From NCBI RefSeq assembly GCF_016612545.1, contig NZ_JAENRY010000090.1:1-62954 (forward strand): a DNA stretch of 62,954 bases, read 5' to 3'. A program made the translations under genes and the position numbers. Of this stretch, positions 58,996 through 62,954 are shown piece by piece. This DNA is from Streptomyces sp. MBT65. Lineage in GTDB: Bacteria; Actinomycetota; Actinomycetes; Streptomycetales; Streptomycetaceae. Within the stretch, counting starts at the first letter, position 1; every line of letters begins with the position of its first letter. Below the pieces are notes generated by a model that worked only from the letters and a program-made list of their open reading frames with translations, ran no database searches and was not told the origin of the DNA.

Positions 58996-60777
58996 TCACT
59001 CCGTGCTGCGCAGGGCGAGCCAGGTCTCGTGGCCCACGATGCCGTCGGCGTCCAGCAGCTTGTCGCTCTGGAAGCTCCGCACCGCGGACTCGGTTCCGGC
59101 CCCGAAGTCGCCGTCCACGCCTGTGCCCCCGACGTCGTATCCGCGCTTCGTCAGCATGCACTGCACCTGGAGCACACGCTTGCCGCTCTGTCCCAGGCGC
59201 GTGCGTCCGTTGCCGTTGTAGTACGTGCAGTCCGAGATCCAGGCCGGGGTCGCGGGCTCGGTGGTGGGCGGACTGCTCGGAGAAGACGAGGGAGTAGCGG
59301 CGGCCGAGGCGCTGGGATCGGCATCGGGAGCGGAGGGAGTGCCGTGCACCCCCGGTGCGGCGGAGCCGGAATCCCCGGGGTTCGTGCTCGCGCCGTTCGG
59401 ATTCGCGGCGCCGTCGACGCTCTTGCCGGATGCAGCTCTCACGTCCGAGGCCCCGGGTACCGGTGACGAGACGGTGCCGCCGGGCACGGTGCGGCCGGTC
59501 GTCGTAGCGGACCCCGGGGCGGAAGCGGCGGGCGGGGGGTCTTGGCGACTGAGCATGAAGCCCGCTGCGGCCACCGCGCAGACGGCGATGCCCACGGCGA
59601 CGGCCCGTACCGACGTCCTCCGTGCCCAGGTGCGGACCTTGCTCTCCTGAGGGCGTGCCGATGGTGTCCCGGAGGCGGCGTCGGCGGCCACCACCGGTGG
59701 TTCGAGAGGGGGCGGACCAGGTCGGCCGCCCTGCCCGGCGGGTGCCGACGGCACTGCCGGCGGCCGTTCGTCCGCAGACCGTAATGGGGCTTGGGACGCG
59801 ACGGGGATGCGGTACAGCACCTCGTACGCCCGCTGCCGGGCCAGCAGTTGGCCGGCGAGCGGCTCGGGCCACACGGTCGTCTCGCCGCGTTCCCCGGCGG
59901 CAGCGATCAAGTCCTGCCCTGTGGGCCGCCGTTCGGGCTCTTTGGCCAGGCAGGCGGTCAGCAGCGAGCCGAGTTCCGCGTCCGCAGCCGAGATCTCGGC
60001 GATCAGCTCGGGATCCGGCTCCTCGAACGCCACCCGGTGCATCACGTCGACCCCCGTACCGTCGCCGAACGGGGCACGCCCCGCCGCCGCGTACACCAGG
60101 GTCCCGGCGAGTGAGAACACGTCCGACGCCGTGTCGGATCTGCCGGTCCTCAAGTGTTCCGGCGACATGTAGGCCGGAGTTCCCACCCGGACACCCGTGC
60201 CGGTGATCGTGCTGGCGTCCATGGCCTTCGAAATGCCGAAGTCGATCACATGCGCGCCCCCGACGGACAACAGCACGTTGGACGGCTTCAGATCCCGGTG
60301 CACGATCCCCGTGACCGCGAGGTCTGCCAGCGCCTGCCCCAGCTCCGCGACCAGACGCCAGACCGCGGCCGTCTCCAGGGCGCCGAGCTCACGTACGGCA
60401 TGCGCGAGATCGAGCCCCGGGAGGTACTCGGTGGCCATCCACAGCAACTCGTGCTGGAAGCCCGTGCCGCACAGTCTCGGTGTGTGCGACGTGCTGACCC
60501 GTTCGTGCACCGACGCTTCACGCTCGAACCGGCGCCGGAAGCCGGGATCGTCCGCGTACTCCGGCCTGATCACCTTCACCGCGGCCAGACCGGGACCGCC
60601 GTCCGCCGGACGTGCGAGATAGACCCGCCCCATACCGCCGCTACCGAGCAGCGCCAGCGGCACATAGGGGCCGATGCGGTCCGGATCGCCGAGGCGTAGG
60701 GGTGAGGCACCGGTCTGCCGCAGTGCGGCGGCCTCGTTCGTTGCCAAGTCCGGTGACATCGGCCGCTGTTCTGACAA
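58996..60777 (-). CDS. Transmembrane Ser/Thr protein kinase with C-terminal peptidoglycan-binding domain
   Basis: 593 residues. The kinase domain (about 36-300) has the Gly loop LLGSGGMGRVYLARP, Lys68 in AAVKVI, the catalytic loop GIVHRDLKPSNVLLS (H160-R-D162), DFG at about 179, and the activation segment ending GTPAYMSPEHL. A Pro-rich juxtamembrane part leads to one helix (SVRAVAVGIAVCAVAAAGFML, about 393-413). A Ser/Pro/Ala linker then leads to a PG_binding_1 module (about 525-593: GQSGKRVLQVQCMLTKRGYDVGGTGVDGDFGAGTESAVRSFQ). In place of PASTA repeats this should sense wall polymers. It follows the damaged nSTAND gene on the same strand, 56 nt away. Substrates are unknown. Confidence 0.94.
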   Translation of the reverse strand: MSEQRPMSPDLATNEAAALRQTGASPLRLGDPDRIGPYVPLALLGSGGMGRVYLARPADGGPGLAAVKVIRPEYADDPGFRRRFEREASVHERVSTSHTPRLCGTGFQHELLWMATEYLPGLDLAHAVRELGALETAAVWRLVAELGQALADLAVTGIVHRDLKPSNVLLSVGGAHVIDFGISKAMDASTITGTGVRVGTPAYMSPEHLRTGRSDTASDVFSLAGTLVYAAAGRAPFGDGTGVDVMHRVAFEEPDPELIAEISAADAELGSLLTACLAKEPERRPTGQDLIAAAGERGETTVWPEPLAGQLLARQRAYEVLYRIPVASQAPLRSADERPPAVPSAPAGQGGRPGPPPLEPPVVAADAASGTPSARPQESKVRTWARRTSVRAVAVGIAVCAVAAAGFMLSRQDPPPAASAPGSATTTGRTVPGGTVSSPVPGASDVRAASGKSVDGAANPNGASTNPGDSGSAAPGVHGTPSAPDADPSASAAATPSSSPSSPPTTEPATPAWISDCTYYNGNGRTRLGQSGKRVLQVQCMLTKRGYDVGGTGVDGDFGAGTESAVRSFQSDKLLDADGIVGHETWLALRSTE

Positions 60778-60833
60778 GGAACCCCCGAAGTGATGTGCGC
60801 CGTACGTCAGTTCGGCCCCACGGAATCACGAGG

Positions 60834-62843
60834 CTAGCCGAGCGGTGGCGTACGTTCATGGTTTCCCGCACTTCCGTTCCCCAGTGGGCTGTTCAGGGCG
60901 CCTCGATCAAGCTCCCCGGGACGGAGGCTTCTTCGCCGGTGCCGTGAGGCGGTCGCGGACGGCGACGGGAAGCCGCTGTGCGACCACGCTCGATACTTCA
61001 CGCGGTATGTCCGTGGGGGCGGGTTGCGCCGCCGTACCGATGGCCGGGGTGGCACGGCGCACGGTGACGACACGACGGTCCTCGGTGAGAAGCCGGCGAA
61101 ATCTGTGTGTCTGCCGGTTGTTGATCCCGCCGTAGGCGGCGCCGAAGACGACCAGGACGGGACCGAGGGCGCTGGCGGAGGCGCCGGTCTGCTCCTTGAT
61201 GGCGCGGTGATGGCGTGCTGCCGTTGGGTGAACGCGAGCCCTGCCGCGATGACCGCCAGCACGAGCAGGGCGGCCAAGGCGGAGACCAGAGAGCGCAGGC
61301 GGCGTGCCGTGCGGGCGGTCGCGCGCTGTTCCGCGTCCCGCGTCCGCAGGCTCGCCGCCAGGAACTCCCGTTCCAGTGCCGTGAGTTGGTCGGCGCTGTC
61401 GGGGGTGGTGAAGACCTCCTCGGCGGCCGTCAGCCGCGTCCCGCGGTACAGCGCACCGGTGTCGCGGTCCAACTGCCGCCAGGCGGTGGCGGCTTGGGTG
61501 AGTAGTCGGTGGCGGCGCAGTACCTCGCGGTCGCGGTCGATCCAGTCGCGCAGTCGGGGCCAGGCCGTGATGAGTGCTTCGTGGGCGAGGTCGACGGTGT
61601 CGTCGTCGAGGGTGATCAGCCGGGCCCGGGCCAGCCGGTCCAGGACGACGGCGGTGTCGGTGGTGTCGGCGGTGTCGAGTTCGGCGCGGTGGGCGGGACG
61701 GCTGGTGTCGTCGGTGCCCTCGCCGGGGGCGATGAGGCGGAGCATCACCTGGCGGGCGAGGGCGGCCTCCTGTGGGGAGAGGGTGGCGTAGAGGTCCTCG
61801 GCGGTCTGGGTGATCGCGCCCCGCACGCCGCCGGCGGCCTCGTATCCCTTGAGGGTCAGCGTGCGGCCCCGGCGGCGGCGCCAGGTCTCCAGCAGGGCGT
61901 GGGACATCAGCGGGAGGCCGCCGGGCCGGTCGCAGACGTCCGCGACGATCCGGTCGGTCAGGGCCCTTTCCACGGTCAGTCCGTGGGCGGTGGCGGGTCT
62001 GACGACGGCCTCGCGCAGCTCGTCCGTGCTCATCGGGGCCACGAGGAGACTCGCACCGCGCAGCGCGTCCGCCAGGGCGCGGTGTTCGCCGAGCCGGCCG
62101 TAGAGGTCGGCGCGTACCGCGATCACCACCCGCAGCCCGCCACCGGGCCGGGAGGCCGTCAGCAGCCGGTCGAGGAAACGGGCCCGCTCGGCGGGGTCCC
62201 GGCAGAGTGTGAAGACCTCCTCGAACTGGTCCACCATCACCCACGTGTCCCCGTCTCCCGTCGCCTCGGCGGGAGTGAGCGCCCGGGCGTGGGTACGCGC
62301 CGGACGCTCGCCGGGCGTGAGGATGCGTACGGCCGCCGGGCGGGTGCCCGGCCACGCCTCACCGCGCAGCGCCGGTACCAGCCCGGCGCGCAGCAGGGAC
62401 GACTTGCCGCTGCCCGAGGTGCCGACGACGGCCACGAAGCGGTTGTCGAGCGCCAACTCCGCCAGGTCGGCGACCAGTTGGTCCCGTCCGAAGAAGAGGT
62501 CACGGTCGCCCGGTTCGAACCGCGCCAACCCCCGGTACGGTGGCGAGACCCCTTCTTCGTCCAAGGCCGGCCGTCCGGCCTCCGCCTCGGACGCTTCCTG
62601 CCAACGTCGTTCCCACTCACCGACGTCCGCACCGCAGGCCCGTACGTACGCGAGGGCGACGGCCAGCGACGGGAGGCGCTCACCGGCCGCCGACTCCGAC
62701 AGCGTGGCCGCCGAGAACTCGACCCGTTCGGCCATCGCCCGATACGTGATCCCCCCGGCCTCCCGGCGCAGTTGACGCAACTCGTACGCGAACCGCTGCA
62801 CCGGCCCGGCCCCAGGGTCCAGCCGACTCTCCGGACGCCCCAT
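60834..62843 (-). pseudogene. XRE-nSTAND NTPase, truncated (expected WD40 half missing)
   Basis: From the ATG at 62843 (GGGGGG upstream; ATG 62855 is the alternative) an XRE-like HTH (AYELRQLRREAGGITYRAMAERVEFSAATLSESAAGERLPSL, about 20-60) is followed by an nSTAND1 NTPase. It has PYRGLARFEPGDRDLFFGRD, P-loop VVGTSGSGKSSLLRAGL (about 140-156), Walker B WVMVDQFEEVFTL (about 201-213), Arg finger region RADLYGRL, and the winged-helix/helical part ending LVDLAHEALITAWPRL. A helix LVSALAALLVLAVIAAGLAFTQRQ comes next. Full-length relatives are about 1200-1300 residues with WD40 blades after this helix. Here resemblance ends at TQRQHAI (about 61205), and the frame continues as low-complexity sequence to 60834. 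The sensor half is gone, so normal signalling is unlikely. Confidence 0.8.
61120..61204 (-). repeat. MFS-gene-derived fragment inside the broken nSTAND gene
   Basis: On the minus strand this encodes AIKEQTGASASALG joined to PVLVVFGAAYGGIN, in a frame different from the nSTAND frame. Bases 61120-61170 align with 57540-57590 of the MFS gene (5 mismatches in 51) and 61171-61204 align with about 57753-57786 without mismatch. The 162 bp between are deleted, in frame, at a CCGAGGGTG direct repeat. Confidence 0.85.
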
Positions 62844-62899
62844 GCCGCCCCCCATCCACGACGTTCCCGCTCCCGGCGCATCACTCGCGCAACCGGGAG

Positions 62900-62954
62900 G
62901 CCGGCCGAACGTCCCGCGTTCCCTCCCCCGGGGAACGCGGGACGTTCGGCCGGC
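62900..62954. terminator. Exceptionally strong hairpin at the window edge
   Basis: Bases 62900-62923 and 62931-62954 are perfectly complementary over 24 bp, with a 7-nt loop TCCCCCG. It lies 45-57 nt upstream of the nSTAND start, and so probably terminates a gene beyond the right edge reading toward this one; it would also insulate the nSTAND promoter. It may extend beyond the window. Confidence 0.85.

Noticed and set aside
1..62954. tRNA, rRNA, riboswitch or integrase/attachment site
   Set aside because: I saw no cloverleaf with conserved TTCGA/CCA features, no known riboswitch core and no integrase or repeat pair resembling att sites; this is a reading by eye and not a covariance-model search.

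Overview
The window is about 63 kb of very GC-rich DNA with GC-biased third codon positions, frequent GTG starts, ATGA/GTGA gene couplings, GC-rich hairpin terminators and families typical of filamentous actinobacteria (XRE-DUF5753, DUF574 SAM methyltransferase, FAD-containing geranylgeranyl-reductase-like protein, F420/deazaflavin-type oxidoreductase, DesK-type two-component pair, Ser/Thr kinase). I infer a Streptomyces or close relative. I see no tRNA, rRNA, CRISPR array, integrase, IS element or phage module. Gene remnants and junctions in the right two thirds suggest a rearranged, accessory part of the chromosome, perhaps an arm.

Left part (1-31 kb), mostly intact. A galactoside locus (LacI repressor, ROK sugar kinase, secreted GH27 alpha-galactosidase) is followed by an epimerase-like SDR, a small secreted protein, an AAA-Nudix fusion and a complete five-gene oligopeptide ABC transporter (8.6-14.6 kb). 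A three-gene minus-strand group (M20 dipeptidase, DUF1905, kinase-fold protein) meets it tail to tail. Then come regulator-target pairs, several with visible operator-like palindromes: TetR with a deazaflavin oxidoreductase, a DesK/NarL-type pair, MarR with an MFS pump, an OhrR-like MarR with an HSL-type esterase and an MFS pump, and a TetR with a flavin reductase.

Middle (31-38.6 kb), a decay zone. An MBL-fold hydrolase lacks an in-frame ATG, an acyl-CoA-dehydrogenase-fold gene has only its C-terminal part, an SDR has lost its catalytic Lys and carries compensating frameshifts, a response-regulator-like piece remains, and a sugar ABC ATPase has lost its Walker A half. Intact genes between them are an HxlR regulator with a striking operator, a SnoaL-like protein, an atypical short SDR with a divergent TetR whose promoter predicts a leaderless mRNA, and a Tat-exported M15 D-Ala-D-Ala carboxypeptidase.

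Sugar-acid island (38.6-54.2 kb). A secreted parallel beta-helix protein, a zinc alcohol dehydrogenase, a fumarylacetoacetate-hydrolase-family enzyme, IclR, an IlvD/Edd dehydratase and an SDR are followed by a truncated CitE-like gene fused head to head with a truncated MFS gene. Then come a GntR regulator and an operon of ribose-type binding protein, enolase-superfamily dehydratase, two permeases and a double ATPase. The set fits uptake of a (deoxy)sugar or sugar acid and non-phosphorylative oxidation through 2-keto-3-deoxy and 2,4-diketo-3-deoxy acids. The substrate cannot be read from sequence.

Right end (54.5-63 kb). XRE-DUF5753, DUF574 methyltransferase, an MFS protein with an Ala-Pro microsatellite linker, a 1-kb gene-poor stretch holding a frameshifted Ntn-hydrolase remnant, a Ser/Thr kinase with a peptidoglycan-binding C-terminus, and an XRE-nSTAND NTPase whose expected WD40 half is missing and replaced by scrambled DNA, including a fragment of an MFS paralogue. 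A perfect 24-bp-stem hairpin closes the window.
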